Positions 8,488-17,699 of a DNA stretch of 64,000 nt are shown here, piece by piece. Numbering within the stretch: the first letter of the stretch is position 1; each line of letters begins with the position of its first letter. This stretch comes from SAR116 cluster bacterium AG-337-N21 (lineage in GTDB: Bacteria > Pseudomonadota > Alphaproteobacteria > Puniceispirillales > Marisalimonadaceae), in NCBI GenBank assembly GCA_003282145.1, contig QBZZ01000004.1, positions 45,817-109,816 on the forward strand, written 5' to 3'. Both the position numbers and the translations under genes were made by a program. The notes under the pieces are model-generated. The model ran no database searches. It was not told where the DNA came from and saw nothing but the letters and a program-made list of their open reading frames with translations.

Positions 8488-8898
8488 CTAATCAGCTACT
8501 TTGTGCATTATTCCAACAACTTTTTCTTCTTTTTGTTCTGCCTGCTTCATACCGGCAACGTTTATAACACCACCCTCAAATACAGCAATTTGCTTATAAA
8601 CTATATCACCTGATATTGCTCCATTTTCCATTATAACAATACTATCTGAGTTAATTTTACCGCTCACATTCCCACTTACAATAAGCTCAGTCGATTTTAT
8701 AGAACCTTCAATAATGCCTTTTTCGTCAACTATTATTTGATCAGCTGAAAGCTCGCCTATAAACTTATTCCTAATCAGAATAGAGCCAGATGTATTATAT
8801 TTACCTTCAAAAACTCCATCCCCGTCTAGTTGTGAACAGGTTTCTAGATTTTTAACCTTGTCTTTAAGAGGTGAAGATATACGACTTATTTTTATCAT
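8488..8898 (-). CDS. Bactofilin, polymer-forming cytoskeletal protein
   Basis: 136 residues with the bactofilin core (about 20-118): short beta-helix turns with regularly spaced glycines and hydrophobics such as GDGVFEGKYNTSGSILI, GIIEGSIKST, VSGNVSGKINSDSIVI and GAISGDIVYKQIAVFEGG. Flexible, charged N- and C-terminal tails frame it. Bactofilins polymerise without nucleotide and scaffold envelope enzymes. It is monocistronic, divergent from nudC across a 189-bp AT-rich gap and convergent with the small gene at 8295. Confidence 0.92.
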   Translation of the reverse strand: MIKISRISSPLKDKVKNLETCSQLDGDGVFEGKYNTSGSILIRNKFIGELSADQIIVDEKGIIEGSIKSTELIVSGNVSGKINSDSIVIMENGAISGDIVYKQIAVFEGGVINVAGMKQAEQKEEKVVGIMHKVAD

Positions 8899-9087
8899 AA
8901 TAATTTCCTTTTTAGAAGTTTAAGTTTCTCTTTTACTATTCTTATCAGCAAGATAAAAATATAACCAATTGAAAAATATGGTTTTTTATTATTATTTTTT
9001 TTCATCTAATTTTACGTATATTTATTTAAGAGAATCAGTTTATAAAGCTATTATTGAAATAATAATGTCATATTTTGAGGTAATACA

Positions 9088-10017
9088 ATGCAACAACCAT
9101 TTTACGCTAGCCCTAAAATAAATCGTCACGGAGATTATAGAAATAACAAGAAACTAATTGAAAAAATTATGGTTGATGAAAATACGAAATTTATAGCTTA
9201 TTTTAATGGAAAAAATTTTTTCAAAAAAATAAATGAAAATATTGAGGCATTAAAATTAGATAACAAACAAATAAAAAAGTTTTTTCCAAAAGAAATTAAA
9301 AATCCAATTTTTTTGGGTGTGGCTAATAACACTAATTATGTAGGTTTAGATTTAAGTAAACAAGACCTTAATTTGGATTTATGGTTAAAAGAAAATGAAG
9401 TAATTGTTGAAGATCTTAGAAAATACGGACCCTCATTGAATGACATAGATGCTTCTTTTTTAGCGCTAACTAATGGGATGTTTTTTTGGCATAATACTCA
9501 TCAATTTTGTGGCTCATGTGGATTTAAAAATACGTCTAAAGAGGGTGGTTTTGTAAAAATTTGTTCTAATGATAAATGTGGTAAAAGTCACTTTCCAAGA
9601 ACTGATCCAGCTATAATCACCCTAATTTCCTTTAATGATAAGATTTTGTTAGGAAGATCTGCTAGATTTCCCAAAGGTATGTACAGTACCCTTGCTGGCT
9701 TCGTTGAACCTGGAGAAAGTCTTGAACAAGCCCTTGAAAGAGAAGTCTTTGAAGAAGTTGGAGTAAAAGTTAGGAATCTAGAATATTTTGATTCACAACC
9801 TTGGCCTTTTCCTGCCTCATTAATGTTAGGTTTTTTTGCTGAGGCTACTAGTGAAAATTTGAACATTGATTATAATGAAATAGAAGATGCGCATTGGTTT
9901 TCAATAGAAGAATTAAAAACTTTACAACATCCTTCAATTATTGGGGAGTTTAAGCTACCTAGGATTGACTCTATCGCCAGAAGATTGGTCGATAATTGGA
10001 TTAATAAATTTAATTAA
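9088..10017 (+). CDS. nudC: NudC, NAD(H) pyrophosphatase / RNA NAD-decapping hydrolase
   Basis: 309-residue Nudix hydrolase that cleaves NADH to NMNH and AMP and can remove NAD caps from RNA. A four-cysteine zinc ribbon (FCGSCGF ... ICSNDKCG) lies at about residues 147-170. The Nudix box GFVEPGESLEQALEREVFEEVG follows, with its E-x-x-E-E metal ligands. The NudC-specific tail pattern SQPWPFPASLMLGF comes next. The order zinc ribbon, Nudix, SQPWPFPxSLM is diagnostic. Translation starts at the ATG 7 bases after GAGG. Confidence 0.95.
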   Translation: MQQPFYASPKINRHGDYRNNKKLIEKIMVDENTKFIAYFNGKNFFKKINENIEALKLDNKQIKKFFPKEIKNPIFLGVANNTNYVGLDLSKQDLNLDLWLKENEVIVEDLRKYGPSLNDIDASFLALTNGMFFWHNTHQFCGSCGFKNTSKEGGFVKICSNDKCGKSHFPRTDPAIITLISFNDKILLGRSARFPKGMYSTLAGFVEPGESLEQALEREVFEEVGVKVRNLEYFDSQPWPFPASLMLGFFAEATSENLNIDYNEIEDAHWFSIEELKTLQHPSIIGEFKLPRIDSIARRLVDNWINKFN

Positions 10018-10039
10018 ATAATATAAGAAAAGGATAATC

Positions 10040-11104
10040 ATGATTTTTTCGCCAGTTCAAATAGGCAGATTGGAAATTTCAAATAGAATAGCAGTGGCTC
10101 CAATGTGTCAATATTCAGCTGTAGATGGTGTAATGACTGACTGGCATACTCAACATTTAATGCAATTAGGTTATTCAGCTGCTGGTTTGATTATGGTTGA
10201 GGCTACTGCAGTTGAAAGAGTAGGAAGAATAACTCATAATTGTGTCGGTTTATACAATGATATATGTGAATCTTCTATTAAAAAAATTCTAGAGCAAGCA
10301 AGGGCTGTTGCGCCTAGAAATACATCTTTTGGCATACAATTAGCTCATGCAGGAAGAAAAGCTTCAACGCAAAGACCTTGGGAGGGAAGAAAAAGTTTAA
10401 CTTGTGAAGAGGATCCTTGGATTACAAAGGGTGCTTCACCTGTTCCATTTGATATTGGCTGGCATGTACCTCAATTGCTTAGTCAAAAAGATATGCAAAA
10501 ATTAAAAGATAAGTTTGTTGAAGCTTCAATTAGATCAGTAAAAATTGGTTTTGATCTGATTGAAATTCATGGTACGCATGGTTATCTCTTCCATCAATTC
10601 TTATCTCAAATCTCAAATAAGCGTGAAGATAAATATGGAGGTAATCTTGAGAACAGAATGAGATTTCCGTTAGAGGTTTTTGCTGCAATTAAAAATGTTT
10701 TACCAAAAGATTTTCCCTTAGGAATGAGAATAACGGGAACAGAATGGGAAAAAGATGGAATAATTGAAAGAGACGCCATAATATTTGCTCAAGAACTAGA
10801 AAAAATAGGTTGCCATTATGTTTGTGTGTCCAGTGGTGGAAACACTCCTAATCCTAAAATACCAATTGGACCTCACTACCAGGTTTATTTGGCTAAAATG
10901 ATTAAAGATAATACTGACATGATCATAAGAGCAGTAGGAATGATTTCAGATCCCAAAAAAGCTAATGACATTATCATTAATAAAGATGCCGATATGGTTG
11001 CAATGGCAAGAGCATTTCTTTCCAATCCCAGATGGGTTTGGGACGCTGCAAAAATTTTAAATCATCCTATAGATGTTCCTCCCCAATATGCAAGAAGATT
11101 ATAG
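10040..11104 (+). CDS. Old yellow enzyme family NADPH-dependent oxidoreductase (YqjM/NamA-like)
   Basis: 354-residue FMN TIM-barrel ene-reductase. The start FSPVQIGRLEISNRIAVAPM and the nearby MCQYSA match the YqjM class, in which that cysteine tunes the flavin. Substrate and flavin contacts appear in QLAHAGRKAS and in EIHGTHGYLFHQFLS. The substrate is probably an activated alkene, unknown in vivo. It sits 22 bases after nudC with its own AAAGGAT site and may be co-transcribed. It ends 9 bases from the convergent channel gene. Confidence 0.92.
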   Translation: MIFSPVQIGRLEISNRIAVAPMCQYSAVDGVMTDWHTQHLMQLGYSAAGLIMVEATAVERVGRITHNCVGLYNDICESSIKKILEQARAVAPRNTSFGIQLAHAGRKASTQRPWEGRKSLTCEEDPWITKGASPVPFDIGWHVPQLLSQKDMQKLKDKFVEASIRSVKIGFDLIEIHGTHGYLFHQFLSQISNKREDKYGGNLENRMRFPLEVFAAIKNVLPKDFPLGMRITGTEWEKDGIIERDAIIFAQELEKIGCHYVCVSSGGNTPNPKIPIGPHYQVYLAKMIKDNTDMIIRAVGMISDPKKANDIIINKDADMVAMARAFLSNPRWVWDAAKILNHPIDVPPQYARRL

Positions 11105-11113
11105 ATGTTAAAA

Positions 11114-12022
11114 TTATTTTTTTTCTGAAAGTATATCAACAAGTGACTTAGAATGCTCTGGTGATAAATTAAGTTCTTTTCTTAACTTTTCAATTTTCTG
11201 AGCTTCATCGTCACTTATTACACCATCACTTAAAGCTTGACTTATTTCGGCTTCCAAAATTGCAGCTTTTTGGGCTCTTTGATTAGCAAATGCAGAAGCA
11301 ACTATACCGGTTAAAAGAGCCACAGTACAAACTCCCATTATTGCTGTAAAAGCTCCAATTATTTTTCCTAGCGGAGTAACTGGTGATACATCCCCATAAC
11401 CAACAGTTGTTAAGGTGATAAGTGCCCACCACATTGTTTCTGGAATTGAGCTAAACTTTTCTGGCTGGCTATCATGTTCTGCAATATACATCAGTGCACT
11501 TGATAAGAATAATGCAATTACCATTAAATATAACGCGGCACTAAAAGATCTCCAATCTGCTTTAATTGCAGAAAAAAAATCCTCAAGTGCTGAACTATAA
11601 TTAGATATTTTCAATAATCTTAATAATCTTAATACCCTAAGCCACCTAAGATCCAAGCCTCCAAAAAAGTACGGTAAAATAGAAGGTATAATTGCTAAAA
11701 AATCTATTAAGCCTGTAAAACTAAATATATATTTCATTCTTTTTATAATATTAGTTGAGATACCTAAGTCATTTCTTGCAGGAGCAGACCAAACCCTTAA
11801 TACATATTCAATGCTGAAAATTACAACCGAAAAAAACTCAAATGCGTTGAAAGCTACCTTATATTCATTTCCAATATGTTTCACAGATTCTAAACACACT
11901 GCAGCAATGTTTAAAACTATAAGTATAAATAAAATCATATCAACATACTGACTAGGCTTGTCTGCCACATTACCTTTAGATAAAAGTTGGCTGGTACGTT
12001 TTTGAATTTTTAAATACATCAT
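11114..12022 (-). CDS. Voltage-gated type potassium channel (six-helix)
   Basis: 302 residues. Hydrophobic helices S1-S4 lie in the first 150 residues, with an S4-like arginine ladder RWLRVLRLLRLLK. A pore region with WWALITLTTVGYGD contains the K+ selectivity filter TVGYGD, and a last helix follows. The cytoplasmic tail (about 250-302) is helical and charged, without an obvious nucleotide-binding domain. This is the usual Kv-like bacterial architecture. It is transcribed alone, convergent with the old yellow enzyme gene. Confidence 0.93.
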   Translation of the reverse strand: MMYLKIQKRTSQLLSKGNVADKPSQYVDMILFILIVLNIAAVCLESVKHIGNEYKVAFNAFEFFSVVIFSIEYVLRVWSAPARNDLGISTNIIKRMKYIFSFTGLIDFLAIIPSILPYFFGGLDLRWLRVLRLLRLLKISNYSSALEDFFSAIKADWRSFSAALYLMVIALFLSSALMYIAEHDSQPEKFSSIPETMWWALITLTTVGYGDVSPVTPLGKIIGAFTAIMGVCTVALLTGIVASAFANQRAQKAAILEAEISQALSDGVISDDEAQKIEKLRKELNLSPEHSKSLVDILSEKK

Positions 12023-12074
12023 TAAACCTAATGTAGAAGTTTTGTTGAAACAAAATTAATATTTTGAAGGTATC

Positions 12075-12869
12075 TTAAGGTGTCGACGCAACAAGCCCTC
12101 CATCAACTATTAGCTCAGTTCCAGTAATATATTTTGCTTCGTCAGAACATAAAAATAATACAGCATTGGCAACATCCCATGATTCACCCATTCTTCCCAT
12201 TGGAACTTGATCATGCCTTTGTCTAACAAATCCTTCATAATCACCACCTGCATATTTTTGTGCCAATCGGTCTACTAGAGGGGTATGCATCAAACCTGGA
12301 ACAACGCAGTTTAGTCGAATATTCTTTTTCGCTTCAATTACTGCAGTGGTTTTAGTCATCTGTATAAGTGCTGCTTTTGAGGCGCTATACGCAACTTGAG
12401 GTTTGCCCACATACCTAAGTGCTGCAACTGAGGAAATATTAACAATTGAACCCCCTGAGTTTTTTTCCATAATTGGAATTGCACATTTAATACAAAAATA
12501 AGCAGTATTTATATTTAACATAAATTGCTGTTGCCATGTGCTTGTATCTATCTCAACTGGTCCTCCAGGTTCAGATTGACCAACAACATTAACTAAAATA
12601 TCAATTTTTTTATTTAGTGTTTCAGCTTTATTAAAAAATTCTTCTACATCACTTTCATTAGTCATGTTCACTTTATAAAAAGTAAAATCATTACCTTCTT
12701 GTTTTATAAAATCGGACGTATTGTTGCCTGCTTCCTCATTAATATCAGTTCCAATAACTTTTGCACCCTGGCGTGCTAAAAGAGTTGCAATTGCCCTACC
12801 ATTTCCAAAACCATCTCCAATGGATCCACATCCTGATACAATGGCAATTTTATCTTTTAGATCTAACAT
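12075..12869 (-). CDS. Short-chain dehydrogenase/reductase
   Basis: 264-residue classical SDR with a Rossmann fold. The NAD(P)-binding glycine motif is extended (SGCGSIGDGFGNGRAIA rather than the compact TGxxxGIG). The strand DILVNVVGQ replaces the usual NNAG. The catalytic serine lies in NISSVAA and the Tyr/Lys pair in AYSASKAAL. It ends with the typical ITGTELIVDGG. An acidic residue after the second strand (GTDINEE) favours NAD(H). The substrate is unknown. It is divergent from the nitroreductase gene across 76 bp. Confidence 0.9.
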   Translation of the reverse strand: MLDLKDKIAIVSGCGSIGDGFGNGRAIATLLARQGAKVIGTDINEEAGNNTSDFIKQEGNDFTFYKVNMTNESDVEEFFNKAETLNKKIDILVNVVGQSEPGGPVEIDTSTWQQQFMLNINTAYFCIKCAIPIMEKNSGGSIVNISSVAALRYVGKPQVAYSASKAALIQMTKTTAVIEAKKNIRLNCVVPGLMHTPLVDRLAQKYAGGDYEGFVRQRHDQVPMGRMGESWDVANAVLFLCSDEAKYITGTELIVDGGLVASTP

Positions 12870-12945
12870 ATCAAAAAAATCCTAATTAATTTCTGGTATC
12901 CATTGTATTATGAACTTAAACAAAATTTTAATGAAAGTATAGTTA

Positions 12946-13782
12946 ATGATTGATGTATCAAACTTATATCAAAATAGGTATGGAAAAAAAACTGATCAAA
13001 ACTTTTCCAAAATTGATATTACACCTTTAATAAATTCTATTATATCTAGAGCTAGTGTAAGAAAATTTTCAAAAAAAAATATTTCGAAAGAACTTTTAAC
13101 GCTACTTTTGACAGCTGCTCAATCAGCCCCGTCTAAGTCAAATCTCCAGCAATACTCAATTATGGTAATACAAAACCAATCCTTAAAAAATGAAATTTCA
13201 AAATTGATTGGTGATACAAAATGGGCACTTACTGCACCAGTTTTTCTTTTATTCCTTGCTGACATCAGAAGAAATATTAAAATTACAAATCATAAGGGAT
13301 ATAATCATAAAAATAATAATGTAGATACGTTTATGAATGGTGTTATAGACTCAGCTCTTTCAATGCAGTCTATGATAAGTGCTTCTGAATCAATTGGTTT
13401 AGGCATATGCCCAATAAGCATGATTAGAAATATAATTGAAGAAGTAAAAAATCTTTGCAAATTACCTAAAGGTGTTTTTCCAATTGCTGGACTTGCTTTA
13501 GGTTGGCCAGATGAAAAGTCACCAGTATCTATAAGGTTGCCACAAGATATAGTAACTCATTATAATACATACAATGAAAAAAACTTAATGGATAAAATTA
13601 ATCAATATGATGAAAGAGTATTTAAAGTGGCTCCTATAGAAAGAAACAAGCAGAGACATATAGATATTTATGGTGTAGCAAAAAAGGGAACTTGGTCAGA
13701 AAATATTAGCAGGCAACTTTCTGTAGCTGAAAGAAAAGATTTTAAAAAATGGTTAAAAAATCACGGTTTCAGTCTTGAATAA
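12946..13782 (+). CDS. Nitroreductase-family flavoprotein
   Basis: 278 residues. The FMN-binding nitroreductase fold is signalled by ISRASVRKFSKKNISKELL near residue 35 and by AAQSAPSKSNLQQYSIMV. A central hydrophobic block (DSALSMQSMISASESIGLGICPI) and GLALGWPDE then follow. The closest general class is oxygen-insensitive NADPH-flavin nitroreductase. The last 14 bases overlap, tail to tail, the end of the convergent hydrolase gene. The natural substrate is not evident. Confidence 0.9.
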   Translation: MIDVSNLYQNRYGKKTDQNFSKIDITPLINSIISRASVRKFSKKNISKELLTLLLTAAQSAPSKSNLQQYSIMVIQNQSLKNEISKLIGDTKWALTAPVFLLFLADIRRNIKITNHKGYNHKNNNVDTFMNGVIDSALSMQSMISASESIGLGICPISMIRNIIEEVKNLCKLPKGVFPIAGLALGWPDEKSPVSIRLPQDIVTHYNTYNEKNLMDKINQYDERVFKVAPIERNKQRHIDIYGVAKKGTWSENISRQLSVAERKDFKKWLKNHGFSLE

Positions 13783-14635
13783 TATCTTCTAAAAGTTTAT
13801 TAAATTTTTTTTCGTTTTCGTACATTATCCAATGTCCAATATTGTATTCCACATGAAAGCGCACATTTTTGTTAACTTTTCTTAAAATAGCCATTCTATC
13901 CTCAAGATACACTCCAACGCTAGCATCTTTTTCTCCCCATATCACATAAAGTGGGACATCTTGTTTTTCTAAAATCTTAGCTAAGGTATCTGTTGCAGAT
14001 ATTGGACGACTTTTAATCCTATGGGCATCTGTATTTTGCTTTTGAATATGAACTGAAAAATCATCAACTTTTTTAGAATCATGTATCATTAAAATTTCAA
14101 GATTTGTTTTGTGGGCACCATAAATTTCTTCCTCAGACATATTAGAATGTCTTGCTATCATTGTCTTCATATCACCTCTTTTGGCACCTAGCCCACCGGG
14201 ACCAATTAATATTAACTTTTCAGGTGTAAATTTTCTTTGGATTAATTCATATGACAAATGACCTGATATTAGGCCTCCAAAGGAAAACCCACATATTATT
14301 GTATTATCGTGCGGTGAAATTAACGCTTCAAGTGTATAAGCTAAATTAGACGCAATTTTTTCGGGGTTGTGTGGAAGACTTAAATCATCAGATTCACCAA
14401 ACCCAGGCATATCTGGAATGAGTACCTTATGATTTTTTGAAAACGGAAGTGCTTGCTTAATCCAATGTGCCCAACTTCCGTAACCACCATGTAAAAAGAT
14501 TATAGGATTACCCTTGCCCCATATTCTCCAACACACATTTGAGTCTCTTGATTTAATAAAGAGTTTTTCAGACTTGCTTTCTATTTTTGACAAGTCTTTA
14601 TGATGTTTTTTGAAATCAAATTTTTTCACTATCAT
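13769..14635 (-). CDS. Alpha/beta-fold hydrolase
   Basis: 288 residues. The oxyanion loop IIFLHGGYGSW, the DMPGFGESD block and the nucleophile elbow CGFSFGGLISG are clear. A late aspartate (WGEKDASVG) and a histidine in NIGHWIMYE complete the catalytic triad. It resembles esterases and meta-cleavage hydrolases, but the lid between about 150 and 215 gives no clear substrate. It lies next to acyl-CoA genes transcribed the opposite way, so a role in aromatic or acyl breakdown is only a suggestion. Confidence 0.9.
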   Translation of the reverse strand: MIVKKFDFKKHHKDLSKIESKSEKLFIKSRDSNVCWRIWGKGNPIIFLHGGYGSWAHWIKQALPFSKNHKVLIPDMPGFGESDDLSLPHNPEKIASNLAYTLEALISPHDNTIICGFSFGGLISGHLSYELIQRKFTPEKLILIGPGGLGAKRGDMKTMIARHSNMSEEEIYGAHKTNLEILMIHDSKKVDDFSVHIQKQNTDAHRIKSRPISATDTLAKILEKQDVPLYVIWGEKDASVGVYLEDRMAILRKVNKNVRFHVEYNIGHWIMYENEKKFNKLLEDIIQD

Positions 14636-14699
14636 TTTTCTTTCTTATTAAACTTGAAAAAAGTAATAATTTTTTTTTGACTTTTAAACAAGCAATTTG

Positions 14700-14729
14700 T
14701 TGATATAATTCATATCTTTGAGATATAAT
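14700..14729 (+). promoter_or_regulatory. Candidate sigma-70 promoter for the CoA-transferase gene
   Basis: TTGATA (14700-14705) and a consensus TATAAT (14724-14729) are separated by 18 bases, about 40 bases before the CoA-transferase ATG. A second TATAAT at 14704-14709 overlaps the -35 and has a TTGACT 21 bases upstream, too far for a good match. The choice is from sequence only. Confidence 0.5.
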
Positions 14730-14769
14730 TTGCGTATATTTTTTAAAAACAAAAAAGGGGAAAATATTT

Positions 14770-15963
14770 ATGGCTCATCTACCTGCCTCAAATGCTTTAT
14801 CACACATTAGGGTTATTGATCTTACAAGAGTAAGATCTGGTCCGACTGCTGTAAGGCAGTTGGCAGATTGGGGAGCAGATGTAATAAAAGTAGAAGCTCC
14901 AGAAAGTGTTGAGCCCGATGGTGCACTAGGAGCATCTCGACACACCTCAGATTTTCAAAACTTACATCGTAATAAACGAAGCATTACTTTAAACTTAAAA
15001 CAACCAGAGGCGATTGAAATTTTGATGAAGCTTGTTGTAACCTCTGATGTAGTTGTTGAAAATTTTCGTCCTGATGTAAAAGAAAGATTAGGTGTCGACT
15101 ATGAGAGCTTAAAGTCACGAAATCCAAAAATTATTTTAGCAAGCATATCTGGTTTTGGACAAGATGGTCCTTATGCTAAAAGACCAGGATTTGATCAAAT
15201 TGCTCAGGGTATGGGTGGATTAATGAGTATAACTGGTGCCCCAGGTGAAGGTCCGATGAGAGTAGGCATTCCAGTAGCAGACCTTACAGCAGGGTTGTTT
15301 TGTGCAATGGGAATACAAACTGCTCTTCTAGAGAGAGAAAAGTCTGGGTTAGGTCAATGGGTAAATACATCTTTATTACAAGCACAGATTTTTATGCTTG
15401 ATTTTCAAGCTGCACGTTGGTTAAGCGAAAATCATGTTGCAGGCCAAGCTGGTAATAATCATCCAACTAGTGTACCCACGGGAGTATTCAAAACATCTGA
15501 TGGATCAATTAATTTAGCAGTTGCAGGTGAAACAATTTGGAAACGTTTTGTAGAGGCTGTAGATAAAGGAGAATGGCTTGAAATGAATGAATTTAAAAAT
15601 GCTAAAGAACGTCTAAAGAATAGAGATTATTTAAACAAGCTTATTGAGAAGGTTACTATCACTAAAACCTCAGATGAGTGGGTTGAGAAATTAGAAAAAG
15701 TTGGGGTACCATGTGGTCCTATAAATTCTATAGATAAAGTATTTGACGACCCACAGGTTAAGCATTTGGGCATTGCCCAATCCATTGATACTATACCATT
15801 TGGACAGACTCAACTAGTAGGCCAACCTTTTAACTTGTCTCGTTCTCCTAGCATAATGAAACAAAGGCCTCCGGAAAAAGGCGAGCATAATGAAGATGTT
15901 TTGTTAAATTTAGGTTATAGTAGTGAAGAACTTGATGACTTAAAATCAAAAAATATTATTTGA
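14770..15963 (+). CDS. Class III (CaiB/BaiF-family) acyl-CoA transferase
   Basis: 397 residues of the formyl-CoA transferase fold, which moves CoA between organic acids. The start IRVIDLTRVRSGPTAVRQLAD and the ADVIKVE block are typical. So are NLHRNKRSITLNLK, SGFGQDGPYAKRPGFDQ and PVADLTAGLF, whose D171 aligns with the catalytic aspartate. Near the C-terminus VPCGPINSI is a family hallmark. A strong AAAGGGGAAAAT leader precedes the ATG. It forms a two-gene unit with the crotonase 16 bases later. The acid pair used cannot be read from sequence. Confidence 0.93.
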   Translation: MAHLPASNALSHIRVIDLTRVRSGPTAVRQLADWGADVIKVEAPESVEPDGALGASRHTSDFQNLHRNKRSITLNLKQPEAIEILMKLVVTSDVVVENFRPDVKERLGVDYESLKSRNPKIILASISGFGQDGPYAKRPGFDQIAQGMGGLMSITGAPGEGPMRVGIPVADLTAGLFCAMGIQTALLEREKSGLGQWVNTSLLQAQIFMLDFQAARWLSENHVAGQAGNNHPTSVPTGVFKTSDGSINLAVAGETIWKRFVEAVDKGEWLEMNEFKNAKERLKNRDYLNKLIEKVTITKTSDEWVEKLEKVGVPCGPINSIDKVFDDPQVKHLGIAQSIDTIPFGQTQLVGQPFNLSRSPSIMKQRPPEKGEHNEDVLLNLGYSSEELDDLKSKNII

Positions 15964-15979
15964 AATAAGTGAGGTAATT

Positions 15980-16768
15980 ATGACAACTAATAAAATGTTA
16001 TCAAGAATTGAAAGTGGTGTTGGTTATATTACGTTTAATAACCCAGAAAAACATAATGCTGTGTCAATTGAAATGTGGGATGCGTTGGAGAGAATACTTG
16101 ATGATTTTAGAAGTAATAATACTGTAAGAGTGATAGTGTTAAATGGGGCAGGTGGAAAGTCATTTGTTTCTGGAGCAGATATTTCTAAATTTGACAAAGA
16201 GAGAAGTTCTAAGGAAGCTGTTTTAAGTTATAATAAAAGAACACAAAAAGTGTATGAGAACCTTGAAACATTTCCAAAGCCAACTATTGCAATGATTAAC
16301 GGGTATTGCATAGGTGGTGGTCTGAATTTGGCTGTATGTTGTGATATAAGGATATGTTCTGAGAAATCTAAATTTGCAATGCCAGCAGCAAAATTATCTT
16401 TAGGTTACCCTTTTTCTTCAATAAAAAGATTATTTGATGTTATGGGACCAGGAATGGCTAAACATTTCATGTTTACAGCAGATAAAATTTCTGCAGAAGA
16501 GGCCTTGACATGTGGGTTAATTCAAAAATTAATTGGTGAAGATGACATAGAAACTTTTGTAAAAGATTATGCTCTTACTATATCCAAAAATGCTCCCTTA
16601 ACTATCAAAGCAATGAAACAAATTGGCGTGGAAATCTTAAAAAACCCTGATGAAAGAGACCTTTCAATATGTGAGCAACTTGCGTCCGCATGTTTTGACA
16701 GTGAAGATTATAAAGAAGGAAGGAGAGCATTTATGGAAAAAAGACAAGCCAATTTTAAAGGCGTTTAA
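15980..16768 (+). CDS. Enoyl-CoA hydratase/isomerase-family protein lacking the catalytic glutamates
   Basis: 262-residue crotonase fold. The oxyanion-hole regions SFVSGADISKF and NGYCIGGGLNLAV are intact. The two glutamates of hydratases are not. Where hydratases read GGGCELA this protein reads GGGLNLA (N116), and where they read PEV.LG it reads PAAKLSLG (A136). It therefore binds acyl-CoA but probably does not hydrate by the usual mechanism. Isomerase, decarboxylase, hydrolase or racemase-like activity is possible. It is co-transcribed behind the CoA-transferase, with a GAGG site 7 bases upstream. Confidence 0.9.
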   Translation: MTTNKMLSRIESGVGYITFNNPEKHNAVSIEMWDALERILDDFRSNNTVRVIVLNGAGGKSFVSGADISKFDKERSSKEAVLSYNKRTQKVYENLETFPKPTIAMINGYCIGGGLNLAVCCDIRICSEKSKFAMPAAKLSLGYPFSSIKRLFDVMGPGMAKHFMFTADKISAEEALTCGLIQKLIGEDDIETFVKDYALTISKNAPLTIKAMKQIGVEILKNPDERDLSICEQLASACFDSEDYKEGRRAFMEKRQANFKGV

Positions 16769-16784
16769 CTTCTATTAAATTATT

Positions 16785-17687
16785 TCACAATGGGTTATAA
16801 TATTTTATGGCATTATCATGAAATAAACATTTAATTTTATCATCACTCATTTCGGAAGTTATTTCCTTAAAACCATAATATATGTCGTCAAAGCTTGCTA
16901 AAACCCCATCTACTGGAAAATTAGATGCAAACATACATCTTTGATATCCAAAAATATTAATAGCATCCAGAATAATACTTTTATTGAGTTTGACTGTCCA
17001 TTGTTTACCAGGAACACAAATGCCAGATATTTTGATGGCAGTATTAGGTTGTTCAGCAAAATTCTCTAAGTTAGCTTTCCAATTACTTAGGCCTTCCTTC
17101 GATCTATCAGCAGGAAGACCAGTGTGGTTTAAAATAATAATTGTCTCTGGAAAATCTTTTGCTAATTTTGTAGCCTCGTCTAAATGCCACCAAGGAGTTT
17201 GAAGATCAAAATGAAGTTTGTATTTTTTAAGCAAAGAATATCCCTTTCTAAAAAATGGATCATTAAGAGTTCCCTTTGAATTAAATGTTTTAATATTTGG
17301 AGATAGTGAAGACTTTGGTTTATGCCTTATGCTTCTAATCAAAGGGAATTGTGTATGACCTTCTAAAACTAATTCAATATCTTCTCTATCAAACCAAGCT
17401 TGTCCAACTAAAGCATTTGGAAAGCCTGAAATATCGAATAATTCTTGAAGCCATTTTGTTTCACCCACAGGATCTTTGGGGTCCCACTCGGTCTCCATAT
17501 GAATAGTTTTAACTATATTGTGATTTTTACTTACTTTTTTGTAGTCAGCTAGCATAAAGTTTTTACAAATTGAGCTGTAATCACCATATCTAAAAGGTAT
17601 TTGGTTATTTTTATCTAACCAAAGATTTTTTTTAAGTCTTAAGTCCCAAAAATGGTGATGAGCGTCAATAATAGGTAAATTTTTCAA
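16785..17687 (-). CDS. Amidohydrolase-related TIM-barrel hydrolase (Amidohydro_2 type)
   Basis: 300 residues. The start IIDAHHHFWDL carries the metal-binding HxH near residue 10. Later motifs are LNHTGLP, the strand IKISGI and an ASNFPVDG aspartate near residue 255. This is the PF04909-type family, which includes lactonases of the L-fuconolactonase kind and decarboxylases. Its usual WDL...W start fits the lactonase-like group. It lies 12 bases after the dehydrogenase gene on the same strand. Confidence 0.88.
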   Translation of the reverse strand: MKNLPIIDAHHHFWDLRLKKNLWLDKNNQIPFRYGDYSSICKNFMLADYKKVSKNHNIVKTIHMETEWDPKDPVGETKWLQELFDISGFPNALVGQAWFDREDIELVLEGHTQFPLIRSIRHKPKSSLSPNIKTFNSKGTLNDPFFRKGYSLLKKYKLHFDLQTPWWHLDEATKLAKDFPETIIILNHTGLPADRSKEGLSNWKANLENFAEQPNTAIKISGICVPGKQWTVKLNKSIILDAINIFGYQRCMFASNFPVDGVLASFDDIYYGFKEITSEMSDDKIKCLFHDNAIKYYNPL

Positions 17688-17699
17688 TTTATTATTTCT

